DNA of 53,684 nt from an uncultured Prevotella sp. GTDB taxonomy: Bacteria > Bacteroidota > Bacteroidia > Bacteroidales > Bacteroidaceae. The notes beneath the pieces were generated by a model, which saw only the letters and a list, made by a program, of their open reading frames with translations, had not been told where the DNA came from and did not search any database. Position numbers and translations under genes: made by a program. Positions within the stretch are counted from its first letter, which is position 1; each line of letters starts with the position of its first letter. The stretch spans positions 1 to 53,684 of the forward strand of contig ONAR01000015.1 of the NCBI GenBank assembly GCA_900315835.1, written 5' to 3'. This document shows positions 28,853 to 38,471 of the stretch, in pieces.

Positions 28853-29071
28853 ATGTCAAAACAGTCAGCAATAGAGCAGGACGGAACGGTAATCGAGAGC
28901 CTTTCGAATGCCATGTTCCGCGTGGAGCTTGAGAATGGAGTGCAGATTATTGCCAACATCTCTGGCAAGATGCGTCTCCACTACATCAAGATCCTTCCCG
29001 GAGACAAGGTGAAGGTAGCAATGAGTCCGTATGACCTTACCAAGGGTCGCATTGAGTTCAGATACAAGTAA
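28853..29071 (+). CDS. infA: Translation initiation factor IF-1
   Basis: The 72-residue OB-fold protein has [40 protein letters not shown] and [20 protein letters not shown], all diagnostic of IF-1, which blocks the A site during initiation. It lies between map and rpmJ in standard order. Confidence 0.98.
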   Translation: MSKQSAIEQDGTVIESLSNAMFRVELENGVQIIANISGKMRLHYIKILPGDKVKVAMSPYDLTKGRIEFRYK

Positions 29072-29091
29072 ATTTTATATATCTTGAAGAT

Positions 29092-29208
29092 ATGAAAACA
29101 AGAACATCAATTAAAAAGCGTTCAGCCGACTGCAAGATCGTTCGTCGCAAGGGCCGTCTTTTTGTCATCAACAAGAAGAACCCTAAGATGAAGATGCGTC
29201 AGGGCTAA
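29092..29208 (+). CDS. rpmJ: Ribosomal protein L36 (bL36), zinc-free form
   Basis: ATG at 29092 gives the 38-residue [20 protein letters not shown] protein ending in [10 protein letters not shown]. Only one Cys remains (ADCK); the zinc ligands of the CxxC...CxxxxH form are replaced, which is the zinc-independent version common in this phylum. It is the last spc gene before the rpsM promoter box. Confidence 0.95.
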   Translation: MKTRTSIKKRSADCKIVRRKGRLFVINKKNPKMKMRQG

Positions 29209-29263
29209 TGTTAAAGTTGCATAAAGTGTGAGTTGGCAATGGTCCTTTTCGGGGGATTATTGT

Positions 29264-29271
29264 TAACTTTG
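29264..29271 (+). promoter_or_regulatory. Promoter -7 box of the rpsM (alpha) operon
   Basis: TAACTTTG followed by CATGC fits TAnnTTTG, 61 bases before the rpsM ATG. No clear -33 box at the usual distance. It suggests that rpsM-rpsK-rpsD-rpoA-rplQ has a start of its own. Confidence 0.5.
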
Positions 29272-29331
29272 CATGCTTTTCGCAATTTAGACACTTATTT
29301 TATCATTTTATTTTATTCAATTTTCAACTAA

Positions 29332-29712
29332 ATGGCAATAAGAATTGTTGGAGTAGACTTGCCCCAGAACAAGCGTGGCGAGATCGCATTGACCTATATC
29401 TACGGTATAGGTCGAAGTAGTTCAGCAAAGATATTGGATAAAGCCGGCGTGAGCCGTGACCTGAAGGTCAGCGAGTGGACTGACGATCAGGCTGCTAAGA
29501 TCCGTGAGATTATCGGCGCTGAATTCAAGGTGGAGGGTGACCTCCGTTCAGAAATCCAGATGAACATCAAGCGCCTGATGGATATTGGCTGCTATCGTGG
29601 TGTCCGTCATCGTAATGGTCTTCCCGTTCGCGGTCAGAGTACCAAGAACAATGCACGTACCCGTAAGGGAAAGAAGAAGACTGTTGCTAACAAGAAGAAG
29701 GCTACTAAGTAA
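29332..29712 (+). CDS. rpsM: Ribosomal protein S13 (uS13)
   Basis: [37 protein letters not shown] and the [20 protein letters not shown] segment give the 126-residue S13, which contacts P-site tRNA through its Lys-rich tail ([13 protein letters not shown]). It is the first gene of the alpha cluster. Confidence 0.98.
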   Translation: MAIRIVGVDLPQNKRGEIALTYIYGIGRSSSAKILDKAGVSRDLKVSEWTDDQAAKIREIIGAEFKVEGDLRSEIQMNIKRLMDIGCYRGVRHRNGLPVRGQSTKNNARTRKGKKKTVANKKKATK

Positions 29713-29732
29713 TTCTGAGGAGGAAACGATTT

Positions 29733-30125
29733 ATGGCAAAGACAAAAGCAACATCTAATAAGAAAAGAAACGTAAGGGTTGAGGCTACCGGACAGCTCCA
29801 TGTCCACAGCAGCTTCAACAATATTATTGTATCGCTTGCCAACAACGAGGGTCAGATTATCTCTTGGTCTTCGGCCGGTAAGATGGGTTTCCGTGGTTCT
29901 AAGAAGAACACGCCGTATGCAGCCCAGATGGCCGCCGAGGATTGCGCCAAGGTGGCCTATGGTCTTGGCCTTCGCAAGGTGAAAGCCTTCGTCAAGGGTC
30001 CGGGCAACGGCCGTGAGAGCGCCATCCGCGCCATCCATGGTGCAGGCATTGAGGTTACCGAGATTGTGGACGTTACACCGCTGCCGCACAACGGCTGCCG
30101 TCCTCCGAAGCGCCGTCGCGTATAA
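29733..30125 (+). CDS. rpsK: Ribosomal protein S11 (uS11)
   Basis: The 130-residue protein contains [40 protein letters not shown] and the end [14 protein letters not shown], typical of S11 at the mRNA exit region. GAGGAGG (29717-29723) precedes the ATG by nine bases, one of the few Shine-Dalgarno-like sites in this window. Confidence 0.98.
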   Translation: MAKTKATSNKKRNVRVEATGQLHVHSSFNNIIVSLANNEGQIISWSSAGKMGFRGSKKNTPYAAQMAAEDCAKVAYGLGLRKVKAFVKGPGNGRESAIRAIHGAGIEVTEIVDVTPLPHNGCRPPKRRRV

Positions 30126-30160
30126 TTAATCATCAGATACAATAGTAAAGCAATTAAATT

Positions 30161-30769
30161 ATGGCAAGATATATAGGTCCTAAATCTCGTATTGCACGCC
30201 GTTTTGGTGAGCCCATTTTCGGCGCAGATAAGGTACTGTCAAAGCGTAACTTCCCTCCAGGGCAGCATGGCAACGACCGTCGCCGCAAGACCTCTGAGTA
30301 TGGCCAGCAGCTCGCTGAGAAGCAGAAGGCTAAATACACTTACGGTGTGCTGGAGCGTCAGTTCCACAACCTGTTCGACAAGGCTGCCAAGATGGATGGT
30401 GTTACGGGTGAGGCTCTGCTCCAGTTGCTGGAGAGCCGTCTCGACAACGTCGTGTTCCGCCTCGGCATCGCTCCTACCCGTGCAGCTGCCCGCCAGCTCG
30501 TCGGCCACAAGCACATCACCGTTGATGGCAAGGTCGTCAGCATTCCTTCTTATTCCGTGAAGCCCGGTCAAGTCATCGCTGTCCGCGAGAAGGCTAAGTC
30601 TCTCGAGGTCATCGACGCCGCTCTCGCCGGTTTCAACCACAGCAAGTATCCTTGGCTGGAGTGGGATGAGAACACCAAGAGCGGTAAGTATCTCCACCGT
30701 CCCGAGCGTAACGATATTCCCGAGAATATCAAGGAACAGTTAATCGTTGAGTTGTACTCAAAACAATAA
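30161..30769 (+). CDS. rpsD: Ribosomal protein S4 (uS4)
   Basis: [20 protein letters not shown] and the S4 RNA-binding domain ([20 protein letters not shown], about residues 93-112) identify this 202-residue primary 16S rRNA binder. In other bacteria S4 represses the alpha operon. The Cys residues of the zinc form are absent. Confidence 0.98.
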   Translation: MARYIGPKSRIARRFGEPIFGADKVLSKRNFPPGQHGNDRRRKTSEYGQQLAEKQKAKYTYGVLERQFHNLFDKAAKMDGVTGEALLQLLESRLDNVVFRLGIAPTRAAARQLVGHKHITVDGKVVSIPSYSVKPGQVIAVREKAKSLEVIDAALAGFNHSKYPWLEWDENTKSGKYLHRPERNDIPENIKEQLIVELYSKQ

Positions 30770-30783
30770 AAATCATTAAATTC

Positions 30784-31776
30784 ATGGCGATATTAGCATT
30801 TCAAAAACCTGATAAAGTTGTGATGCTGGAGGCTAACGACCACTACGGAAAGTTTGAGTTCCGCCCTCTCGAGCCAGGCTTCGGCGTTACCATTGGTAAT
30901 GCCTTGCGCCGCATCCTTCTTTCGTCACTCGAGGGCTTTGCCATCAACACAGTCCGCATCAGCGGCGTTGAGCATGAGTTCTCCACCGTACCTGGCGTAA
31001 AGGAAGATGTAACCAACATCATCTTGAACCTGAAGCAAGTCAGGTTCAAGCAAGTAGTAGACGAATTCGAGAATGAGAAAGTTAGTATCACCGTAGAGAA
31101 TTCCACTGAATTCAAAGCTGGTGATATCGGTAAGTATCTGACTGGATTTGAAGTGTTAAACCCTGATTTGGTGATTTGTCATCTTGACGCCAAGGCATCG
31201 TTCCAAATGGATCTGACCATCAACAAAGGCCGCGGCTATGTCCCCGCCGATGAGAACCGTCAGTTCTGCACCGATGTCAATGTACTTCCCATCGATTCCA
31301 TCTACACCCCTATCCGCAACGTTAAATACAGTGTTGAGCCTACCCGTGTCGAGCAGAAGACCGACTACGATAACCTCATCATTGAAGTGACGACGGACGG
31401 TTCCATTCACCCGAAAGACGCACTCAAAGAGGCTGCTAAGATCCTCATCTATCACTTCATGTTGTTCTCCGACGAGAAGATCACCCTTGAGAATCCCGAC
31501 CAGGACGGCAACCAGGAGTTTGACGAGGAAGTGCTGCACATGCGTCAGCTGTTGAAGACCAAGCTCACCGACCTCAACCTCAGTGTGCGTGCCCTCAACT
31601 GTCTGAAGGCTGCCGACGTCGAGACGCTCGGCGACCTCGTGCAGTATCAGAAGACCGACCTCTTGAAGTTCCGCAACTTCGGTAAGAAATCGCTCTCGGA
31701 GCTTGATGATTTGCTCGAGAGTCTGAATCTGTCGTTTGGTACCGACATTTCAAAGTATAAACTGGATAAGGAATAA
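30784..31776 (+). CDS. rpoA: RNA polymerase alpha subunit
   Basis: The 330-residue protein has the N-terminal dimerisation region ([20 protein letters not shown]) and, after a linker, the C-terminal helix-hairpin-helix domain from about residue 262 ([20 protein letters not shown]), which binds UP elements and activators. It lies 14 bases after rpsD in the usual alpha-operon order. Confidence 0.98.
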   Translation: MAILAFQKPDKVVMLEANDHYGKFEFRPLEPGFGVTIGNALRRILLSSLEGFAINTVRISGVEHEFSTVPGVKEDVTNIILNLKQVRFKQVVDEFENEKVSITVENSTEFKAGDIGKYLTGFEVLNPDLVICHLDAKASFQMDLTINKGRGYVPADENRQFCTDVNVLPIDSIYTPIRNVKYSVEPTRVEQKTDYDNLIIEVTTDGSIHPKDALKEAAKILIYHFMLFSDEKITLENPDQDGNQEFDEEVLHMRQLLKTKLTDLNLSVRALNCLKAADVETLGDLVQYQKTDLLKFRNFGKKSLSELDDLLESLNLSFGTDISKYKLDKE

Positions 31777-31824
31777 GTCCCGCAGGGGGCTGTTCAACTG
31801 TCCAATTAATCATTAAAACAAAAA

Positions 31825-32358
31825 ATGAGACACAATAAGAAATTCAACCATCTGAGCCGTACTGCATCTCACCGTAGCAGCATGCTTGCCAACATGGCTA
31901 CGAGCTTGATCATGCACAAAAGAATCACTACGACTCTCGCAAAAGCCAAGGCTCTGAAGAAGTATGTAGAGCCCCTGATTACCCGCTCTAAGGAAGACAC
32001 CACCAACAGCCGCCGCGTTGTGTTCCGCTATCTGCAGAACAAGTACGCCGTGAAGGAGCTCTTTGGTGAGGTCGCTGCCCGTGTTGCTGACCGTCCCGGT
32101 GGCTACACCCGCATCATCAAGCTCGGTACCCGTCAGGGTGACGCTGCTGCCATCGCCTTCATCGAACTCGTTGACTTCGATGAGAACATGGCTAAGACCG
32201 CCAAGGCTGAGAAGAAGACCCGTCGTAGCCGCCGCAGCACCAAGAAGGCTGACGCCGCTGAGGCTACTGAGGCACCCGCCGCTGAGGCTGCCGAGGCTCC
32301 CGCTGAGGAAGCTCCTAAGGCTGACGCTCCTGCCGACGAGGCTCCTAAGGCTGAATAA
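31825..32358 (+). CDS. rplQ: Ribosomal protein L17 (bL17) with Ala/Glu/Pro tail
   Basis: [20 protein letters not shown] and the block [20 protein letters not shown] identify L17. At 177 residues it is longer than the roughly 120-130 of enterobacteria, because a low-complexity acidic tail of Ala, Glu, Pro and Lys follows residue 135. Such tails are common in Bacteroidetes L17 as far as I know. A terminator follows. Confidence 0.97.
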   Translation: MRHNKKFNHLSRTASHRSSMLANMATSLIMHKRITTTLAKAKALKKYVEPLITRSKEDTTNSRRVVFRYLQNKYAVKELFGEVAARVADRPGGYTRIIKLGTRQGDAAAIAFIELVDFDENMAKTAKAEKKTRRSRRSTKKADAAEATEAPAAEAAEAPAEEAPKADAPADEAPKAE

Positions 32359-32383
32359 CATATCGAATACGATACTTTTTGAA

Positions 32384-32426
32384 GGGCTGTATCACAGGTT
32401 TGACCTTGGTACAGCCCTTTTTCTTT
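32384..32426 (+). terminator. Terminator of the ribosomal-protein cluster
   Basis: GGGCTGTA (32384-32391) pairs perfectly with TACAGCCC (32410-32417) and is followed by TTTTTCTTT. It lies 25 bases after the rplQ stop and marks the end of the core cluster. Nothing else is seen from 32427 to the promoter box at 32606. Confidence 0.88.
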
Positions 32427-32605
32427 CCACATCAATCTATATTTTCCCTTATATTTTCCGGTCGGTTGCCCGAGGCCGTGAGTGAACGCAAACTGTTGTA
32501 AACGAGAGGCTTGTGCTTATCTGTTGATTTATGTCAACCGCATTTTGCATCCACTTTTTCTTTGTTCTTAGTCCATATCGCCTTAATCCGTATTAAATAA
32601 TCGGT

Positions 32606-32613
32606 TACTTTTG
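32606..32613 (+). promoter_or_regulatory. Promoter -7 box of the secreted glucanase gene run
   Basis: TACTTTTG followed by CAGC fits TAnnTTTG, 73 bases before the first ATG. No convincing -33 box. The genes from 32687 to about 40745 are closely spaced on one strand and may share this start. Confidence 0.5.
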
Positions 32614-32686
32614 CAGCGTCGATACAACCCATCGATTTTGGTGCTTACCGACGCTTACCTATATGGAATAAACAAACTAAAATATA

Positions 32687-33646
32687 ATGATTATGATGCA
32701 TTCTACACTCAAATTCATGCTTTCGGCCCTGGCTGCCGCAGTTATGGTTCCTGCCAGCGCGCAGACTGGTTACGTCACTGAAGCTCCTGCCGGTGGTTTT
32801 GATTTCTCCACCGCTAAGGATATCGTCGTGCTTTATGCTCCCGACGAGGCCATCACCAAGATGGGCGACAAGATTAAGAGCAACCAGAACCTCGACCCCA
32901 CCAACACCAACAACCAGTTTTTCTACTGGGTCACCGACTGGGACAAGAAGGACCTGACGCTCGTCAATGTGGACCGTGAGGGTGCCACCAACTCCTACGG
33001 CGGCTCCAACATGCTCAGCATCACCCCGCAATGGGCCTGGGGTACCGGCTATTTCGGTGCCATCGGCAGCTATAAGTACGACCTGTCGATGATCGACGAT
33101 GACTATTATCTCCATCTCGGGCTTTGCGACTTTGGCAACGCCGACTCCAAGTACAAGTTTGAGTTTGGCAACACCGATGTCAAGGGCAATCATTTCGACC
33201 TTGAGGTAAATCTTGACAAGGGTAAGACCAACGGTGATTTCGTAGGTGTCGGCAACATGAAGCGCGACGGCAAATGGTACTATATTGACATTCCCGTTAA
33301 GGATCTTGTTGATGAGGATGGCGATTTTGGCTTCAGCTACGACTGGTCGTCGAAGATAACCAACCCGTTCCTGTTCTCTTTCGACTCGCCGACGACCAGC
33401 AAGATGTCGAAGGTGCTGGAGCCGGGCGCTACGGTCTACACCTACACCATCACCAAACTCAACTCGGCCGTGAGTATTGACGGTGTTTATTTCTATAAGA
33501 AGGATTCCGCCTCTACCGGCATCAAGACTGTCAGTACCGCCCGGGGCAAGGCCGACGGGGCCTGGTACAACCTGCAGGGCATGCGCGTGGAAAAGCCTTC
33601 CAAGGGCGTGTTTATCCACAATGGCCGCAAGGTTGTAGTGAAGTAA
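32687..33646 (+). CDS. Secreted single-module protein, likely glycan binding
   Basis: The 319-residue protein has a signal peptide (cleavage likely after Ala25, ASA-QTG), one ~260-residue module and a C-terminal tail (WYNLQGMRVEKPSKGVFIHN, then GRKVVVK). The module has FDFSTAKD at its start, NSYGG, IDDDYYLHLGL, RDGKWYYIDIPVKDL and IDGVYFYK, the same signature order as in the three modules of the next protein. No catalytic motif is visible. By its neighbours it may bind beta-glucan; this is inference. Met1, Met3 and Met4 are all possible starts. The next gene begins 42 bases on. Confidence 0.85.
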   Translation: MIMMHSTLKFMLSALAAAVMVPASAQTGYVTEAPAGGFDFSTAKDIVVLYAPDEAITKMGDKIKSNQNLDPTNTNNQFFYWVTDWDKKDLTLVNVDREGATNSYGGSNMLSITPQWAWGTGYFGAIGSYKYDLSMIDDDYYLHLGLCDFGNADSKYKFEFGNTDVKGNHFDLEVNLDKGKTNGDFVGVGNMKRDGKWYYIDIPVKDLVDEDGDFGFSYDWSSKITNPFLFSFDSPTTSKMSKVLEPGATVYTYTITKLNSAVSIDGVYFYKKDSASTGIKTVSTARGKADGAWYNLQGMRVEKPSKGVFIHNGRKVVVK

Positions 33647-33688
33647 TTTCTTTACCTTATATATTATCATATTATCCCTTATCCGATT

Positions 33689-36600
33689 ATGAAGAAGAAA
33701 ACGATCTCTCTGTTGGCAGCATTCCTCGTAGGGGCAGGCCTGCAAGTCTCCGCGCAGGTCACCGACACCCCCAGCGGCTACCATCTGGTGTGGGGTGACG
33801 ACTTCAATGGTACGTCGCTCAATGAGAAAATCTGGAACGTGGAGGTTAACGGAAATGGCGGTGGCAACCAGGAGCTGCAGTATTACCGCAAGGAGAATGT
33901 GGCTGTGGCCGACGGCAACCTCGTGCTGACGGCCAAGCGCGAAAACTATCAGGGCAAGAGCTTCACCTCTGGCCGCGTCACCACGCAGGGCAAAGCCGCC
34001 TTCAAGCACGGCATCCTGCAGGCGCGCATCAAGTTCCCGAAGACCGCCAACGGTCTGTGGCCGGCCTATTGGATGATGGGCAACGACATGGACCGCCATG
34101 GCTGGCCTAAATGCGGCGAGATGGATATCATCGAGCTGGGTCACGCCAATGGCATCGCCGCCGGTACCCAGGACCGCTATTTCGCCGGTACGCTCCATTT
34201 CGGCCCCGACGCCTCCAACGAGAACCATCAGCAGGTGAGTCAGGATATCACCGTGTCGGCCGACAATCCTGTGGAGAACGACGGCTACCACGTGTTCACC
34301 GTCATCTGGGATGAGAACAACCTCGAGATGTTCTACGACCTCGCCAGTTATAAGGCCGCGCAGAAGCGTAAAGCCAAATACTTCACGCTCGGCATCCCCT
34401 CGTCCGACGGCGAGCTTGGCGCTGGTCATTATTTCCACAAGCCTTTCTTCTTCCTCTTCAACCTCGCCGTGGGCGGCAGCTACCCCAGCATCTACAACGC
34501 CTCGCAGATTACGGCCCTGCCCAATGCAGGTGATGAGGCGAAGATGTATGTCGACTGGGTGCGCGTCTATCAGGCCGACAACGACACGACCTCGCAATAC
34601 ACCTACGTCGATGACAACGGCAATACCGTCACCAATATCCCCGCCGAGCCGGAACCCACCCATGAGACCGACTCCACCACCGTGCTGAGCGGCTTTGCCA
34701 CCAAGGCCCTTGACGACAACGGCGTATCGACCTTCGACTTCAATGATGTCTCCGACGCCGTGCTCGTCTCCACTTCTGATGGTGTGACGGGGCATTTAAA
34801 GTCTGCTGGCGCTAATGTCACCGACTACAATGTCGACAACACCAAGAACTTCCTCTATATCTGGGAGAATACCTACGTAGCCGACGGCACCACCGACAAG
34901 ACCAACTCCTTCGGTTGGGAGGAAGGCTATAACCGCTTCGCCGTGACCAATGTCGGTTGGTCGGGTCTGGGCTTCGCCTCTTCCTCCGGCAACGGTAAGG
35001 ACCTCTCGAGGATTGACGACAGCTACTGGCTTCACTTCGCCATGAAGGCCGACGACAAGACCCAGCATACGTCGCACAGCATTTACGTGGGTGACGCCCA
35101 GTTCCGCATCGGCAAGAGCGATGGCAAGTTAGCCAGCCTCGGCGACTTCCCACGCGACGGACAGTGGTACTATTTCGATATTCCTGTGAAGGCGCTCCAT
35201 CAGTTCGCCGGCAATCTCTTCGGCACCACGGCCACTAACTATGAGGGCAACGTCGTCGCCTTCCTCAGTGGTGGTGTGTCGGGAGCTGAGCTCGACTTCG
35301 ACAACATCTTCTTCTATAAGAGTAAGACCAAGACCGTGCCCAACTACGTGGACAACGACTCCACCGGCCTGGGCAAATATGGCTACAAGAGCCTCGACGC
35401 CAACGGCAAGGCCGTGTTCGACTTCGACAAGGCTAAGAATGTGACGCCCATCATCCTCTCGAGCGATATGTGGGAGCATGTCACCGCCGGCGGCACCTAT
35501 GAGAATTCGATTGTCGCCAAGGAAAACGACCTCACCGAGCAGGCCGCCAAGAACAACTTCTTCGTATGGGAGAACACCATGAATGTCACCCATGTGACCG
35601 ATGTGGCCAACTCCTTCGGCAATGTGCCTTATGGTGGCTTCAATGCCTATACTGCCGCCTCGGGTGCCACATGGACCGGTTCCGGTTGGGCTTCCATTAG
35701 CGGACAGGGCAACACCGTGACCGCCAAGGATCTCTCTAAGATTGACGACAGCTATTGGGTGCACTTCTCGCTGCGCTCCGATGCCGCCGTGGGCGATGCG
35801 CCGATAAGCATCAAGTTCGGTGCCTCGACCGGTGACGCCCAGCTCACCTTCGGCCGCTATTCCACCAATCCCCTGTTCGCCGAGTTCCCGCGCAACGGCC
35901 AGTGGTACAGCTTCGACATTCCATTGAGTGTGGTCAAGCAGTACGGTAAGCTCTGGAGCAATGCACCGAGCAATGGCGGCCTCTCCGCCTACACCGACTA
36001 CGTGCTGACGTTCAGCTTCGGTGGCACGCTCTATACGGGCAGTCCCATCTCCATCGACAACGTCTTCTTCTATCAGCCCACCGACAAGAAGGCTGACGAC
36101 GTAACCAGCGCCTACACTACGAAGAGCCTCGACGCCAATGGCAACAGCACGTTCGACTTCTCTGGTAAGCAGTTCATTCCGGTGACCGCCGGAGCCAAGG
36201 AGCGCCTCGCCATGGGCACCGACAACATCGTGTCCGACTTCGCCATCAACGATGCCAACACCCACCTCTATATCTGGGAAGGCACCTATACCGACGGCAC
36301 CTGCGAGGGCGTCAACTCCTTCGGCAACGATGAGAAGTGGACCTCAGTCATCGTGGCCAACAAGGGTTGGTCGGGCTTAGGCATCATCAATGACGACGGC
36401 TACGACTGCTCCGCCATCGACGACAGCACCTACCTGCACTTCGCCCTCAAGGCAACGAGCAGCGCCTACGACTACCACTTCACCTTGGGTAAGGCTCATT
36501 TCACCATCGGCGCTGCAGGCTATACCAACGGCAACGGCGAGTTGTTCCCTGCCTTGTCCGACTTCCCGCGCAACGGCGAGTGGTACAGCTTCGACATCCC

Positions 36601-36904
36601 GATGAGCGTCATCAGCAACCTCAGCTTGGATATATGGAATGGACAGCAGTCGGCCTTCAAGGACAACCTGTTCTGCATCGACACCGAGAGCGCGGCAGGC
36701 AACGCCCTGCAGATTGACAACGTCTTCTTCTGGCGCAACAAGAAGGTGGCAACGGCCATCGACAACACGTTTGCCGACACAACGACACCGACCCGCGTCA
36801 TCGCCATCTACAACATGCAGGGTCAGCGCGTTCCCAACACCCATCAACCCGGATTGTACATCGTCAGGACCACGAAGGGCGTCCGCAAGATCTTCGTTAA
36901 ATGA
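33689..36904 (+). CDS. GH16 beta-glucanase with three repeated C-terminal modules
   Basis: The 1071-residue secreted enzyme has a signal peptide (cleavage likely after Ala22) and a GH16 domain at about 30-294 (YHLVWGDDFNGTSLNEKIWN, then LWPAYWMMG). The catalytic motif GEMDIIE gives Glu144, Asp146 and Glu149. Laminarinase-type GH16 enzymes cut beta-1,3- or beta-1,3/1,4-glucan. Three copies of one module follow at about 339-547, 566-799 and 809-1019, each with FDF, NSFG, SYW-HF-type, FPR(D/N)G(Q/E)WY-FDIP and DN(I/V)FF(Y/W) signatures; I do not recognise a named family. The tail IYNMQGQRVPNTHQPGLYIV resembles a surface-sorting or anchoring end. It overlaps the next gene by four bases (ATGA). 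Confidence 0.92.
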   Translation: MKKKTISLLAAFLVGAGLQVSAQVTDTPSGYHLVWGDDFNGTSLNEKIWNVEVNGNGGGNQELQYYRKENVAVADGNLVLTAKRENYQGKSFTSGRVTTQGKAAFKHGILQARIKFPKTANGLWPAYWMMGNDMDRHGWPKCGEMDIIELGHANGIAAGTQDRYFAGTLHFGPDASNENHQQVSQDITVSADNPVENDGYHVFTVIWDENNLEMFYDLASYKAAQKRKAKYFTLGIPSSDGELGAGHYFHKPFFFLFNLAVGGSYPSIYNASQITALPNAGDEAKMYVDWVRVYQADNDTTSQYTYVDDNGNTVTNIPAEPEPTHETDSTTVLSGFATKALDDNGVSTFDFNDVSDAVLVSTSDGVTGHLKSAGANVTDYNVDNTKNFLYIWENTYVADGTTDKTNSFGWEEGYNRFAVTNVGWSGLGFASSSGNGKDLSRIDDSYWLHFAMKADDKTQHTSHSIYVGDAQFRIGKSDGKLASLGDFPRDGQWYYFDIPVKALHQFAGNLFGTTATNYEGNVVAFLSGGVSGAELDFDNIFFYKSKTKTVPNYVDNDSTGLGKYGYKSLDANGKAVFDFDKAKNVTPIILSSDMWEHVTAGGTYENSIVAKENDLTEQAAKNNFFVWENTMNVTHVTDVANSFGNVPYGGFNAYTAASGATWTGSGWASISGQGNTVTAKDLSKIDDSYWVHFSLRSDAAVGDAPISIKFGASTGDAQLTFGRYSTNPLFAEFPRNGQWYSFDIPLSVVKQYGKLWSNAPSNGGLSAYTDYVLTFSFGGTLYTGSPISIDNVFFYQPTDKKADDVTSAYTTKSLDANGNSTFDFSGKQFIPVTAGAKERLAMGTDNIVSDFAINDANTHLYIWEGTYTDGTCEGVNSFGNDEKWTSVIVANKGWSGLGIINDDGYDCSAIDDSTYLHFALKATSSAYDYHFTLGKAHFTIGAAGYTNGNGELFPALSDFPRNGEWYSFDIPMSVISNLSLDIWNGQQSAFKDNLFCIDTESAAGNALQIDNVFFWRNKKVATAIDNTFADTTTPTRVIAIYNMQGQRVPNTHQPGLYIVRTTKGVRKIFVK

Positions 36905-38403
36905 TACGCTTCAAATTCATTATAATAGGTATTTTATGGTCACTCATTCCCGTCTCCACCGCGTTGGCGCAGCAGAAAAGCGCCAAGCGTGGTGTGGGAT
37001 GGGATGAGAAAACGCGAGCCGTCACGGCGTCCGATGTGGCGCTGCTGAAAGGTGGTGTGTCGTGGCTCTACAACTGGGGGCAGTCCTCCGGTCAGGCCAT
37101 GGGCGAAGCCACCGACGACGGCGACATGGTCTATGTACCGATGTGTTGGAATGGCCTCTACAGCGAGAGCCAGCTCACGTCGTGGCTCAAGGCGCATCCC
37201 AACACGAAGTGGCTGTTAGGTTTCAACGAACCCAACTTCTCGTCGCAAGCCAACATGACGCCGACCGAGGCTGCCAAGATATGGCCGAAGCTCGAGAAGA
37301 TAGCCGACGACTATGGATTGAAGCTCGCTGCCCCGGCGCTCAACTTCTCAGGTGAGAAGGTCGGCGGCCGCACATGGAACCCCTACGAGTGGCTCGACGC
37401 CTTCCTCGAGGCTTACCCCACGGCCAAGATTGACGCGCTCGTGCTGCACAGCTACATGAACTGGTACAGCGCCACGGTGTGGTTTGCTACCGAATACTTC
37501 TACAAGGACCTCTACAACCCCGCCAAGACCGATGTCTATGGCAAGTATCCGCACATCGTGAAGTATCTCGACACCTATGGCAAGAAGCCCATGCTCCTCA
37601 CCGAGTTCTGCGCCTGGGAGGGCAACAAAGACGGTTTCGTGACCACGGAGGAGAACCAGATAGACCAGATGACGCAGAAGCTGCAGAAGCTCGAGCAGGA
37701 CACCATCGTCGCTGGTTATGCGTGGTTCATCGGCAATGGCACCGCTTCGGCCTTCCCCTACAACAGCATCACCCAGACCACGGCTGCGGGCAGCGGACTG
37801 TCAAAGCTCGGTAAGGTCTACGTCAACATGTCGTCGTTTGATACGTCGAAATACTACAGCGAGGGCGAGACCATCATGGCGAAGGACTATGTCGACGCCT
37901 CCACCGACGCCTATATCGTCCGTCCGCGCCCCAACACCGAGTCGGGCAGCAGCATTCCCTTGCAGATTGAGCTGCCGTCGAGCGGCTGGGCCAAATGGCA
38001 GGTCAACGCGGCGAATAGCGGCGAGCATCAGCTCACGGTCCACATGAAGACGACGGCCGACATGCCCCTTTGGGTCTACGTTGACGGCAAGAATACGGTG
38101 AAGTCTTCTTTGACCTCGACCAATGGCGAGTGGGCCGACCGCACCGTTGACTTCAATTTCAATGCGGGCAAGTGCAAGCTCATGCTCTTCAATGCGGGCA
38201 CCAACAGCGTCTACGTCAACTCGCTTGTCTTCTCCGAGACCACGGGCATCAAGACGATTGGTAAAGCCTCCTCCGAGGTCGTCGACAGACAATACTACGA
38301 TCTCTCAGGCCGCCACGTCGAAGTGCCCCAGCCAGGCGTCTATATCATCGTCGAGAAAATGAGTGATGGCACCAGCAACGTGTCAAAGGCCGTGCGGCGA
38401 TAA
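36901..38403 (+). CDS. GH128-like endo-beta-1,3-glucanase with C-terminal binding domain
   Basis: The 500-residue protein has a signal peptide (cleavage likely after Ala23) and a TIM-barrel catalytic core (glycosyl hydrolase catalytic-core family, GH128 type). GFNEPN gives the probable acid/base Glu110, and LLTEFCAW gives the probable nucleophile Glu235. A beta-sandwich region at about 325-445 resembles CBM6-like modules, and the end YYDLSGRHVEVPQPGVYIIV resembles the surface tails of its neighbours. GH128 enzymes characterised so far cut beta-1,3-glucan. Start overlap with the GH16 gene suggests translational coupling. Confidence 0.88.
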   Translation: MIRFKFIIIGILWSLIPVSTALAQQKSAKRGVGWDEKTRAVTASDVALLKGGVSWLYNWGQSSGQAMGEATDDGDMVYVPMCWNGLYSESQLTSWLKAHPNTKWLLGFNEPNFSSQANMTPTEAAKIWPKLEKIADDYGLKLAAPALNFSGEKVGGRTWNPYEWLDAFLEAYPTAKIDALVLHSYMNWYSATVWFATEYFYKDLYNPAKTDVYGKYPHIVKYLDTYGKKPMLLTEFCAWEGNKDGFVTTEENQIDQMTQKLQKLEQDTIVAGYAWFIGNGTASAFPYNSITQTTAAGSGLSKLGKVYVNMSSFDTSKYYSEGETIMAKDYVDASTDAYIVRPRPNTESGSSIPLQIELPSSGWAKWQVNAANSGEHQLTVHMKTTADMPLWVYVDGKNTVKSSLTSTNGEWADRTVDFNFNAGKCKLMLFNAGTNSVYVNSLVFSETTGIKTIGKASSEVVDRQYYDLSGRHVEVPQPGVYIIVEKMSDGTSNVSKAVRR

Positions 38404-38471
38404 GCTTCTTAAAACGCAATTAAATAAAGTCGATATACGTATCTTTTTAAAAACTATAATTACTATAAATT

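Noticed and set aside
32645-34795. 716-residue minus-strand frame opposite the GH16 gene
   Set aside because: The plus strand has signal peptides, GH16 catalytic motif and repeated modules; the antisense frame has no recognisable motif.
35129-36265. 378-residue minus-strand frame
   Set aside because: Antisense of the repeated modules in the GH16 protein.
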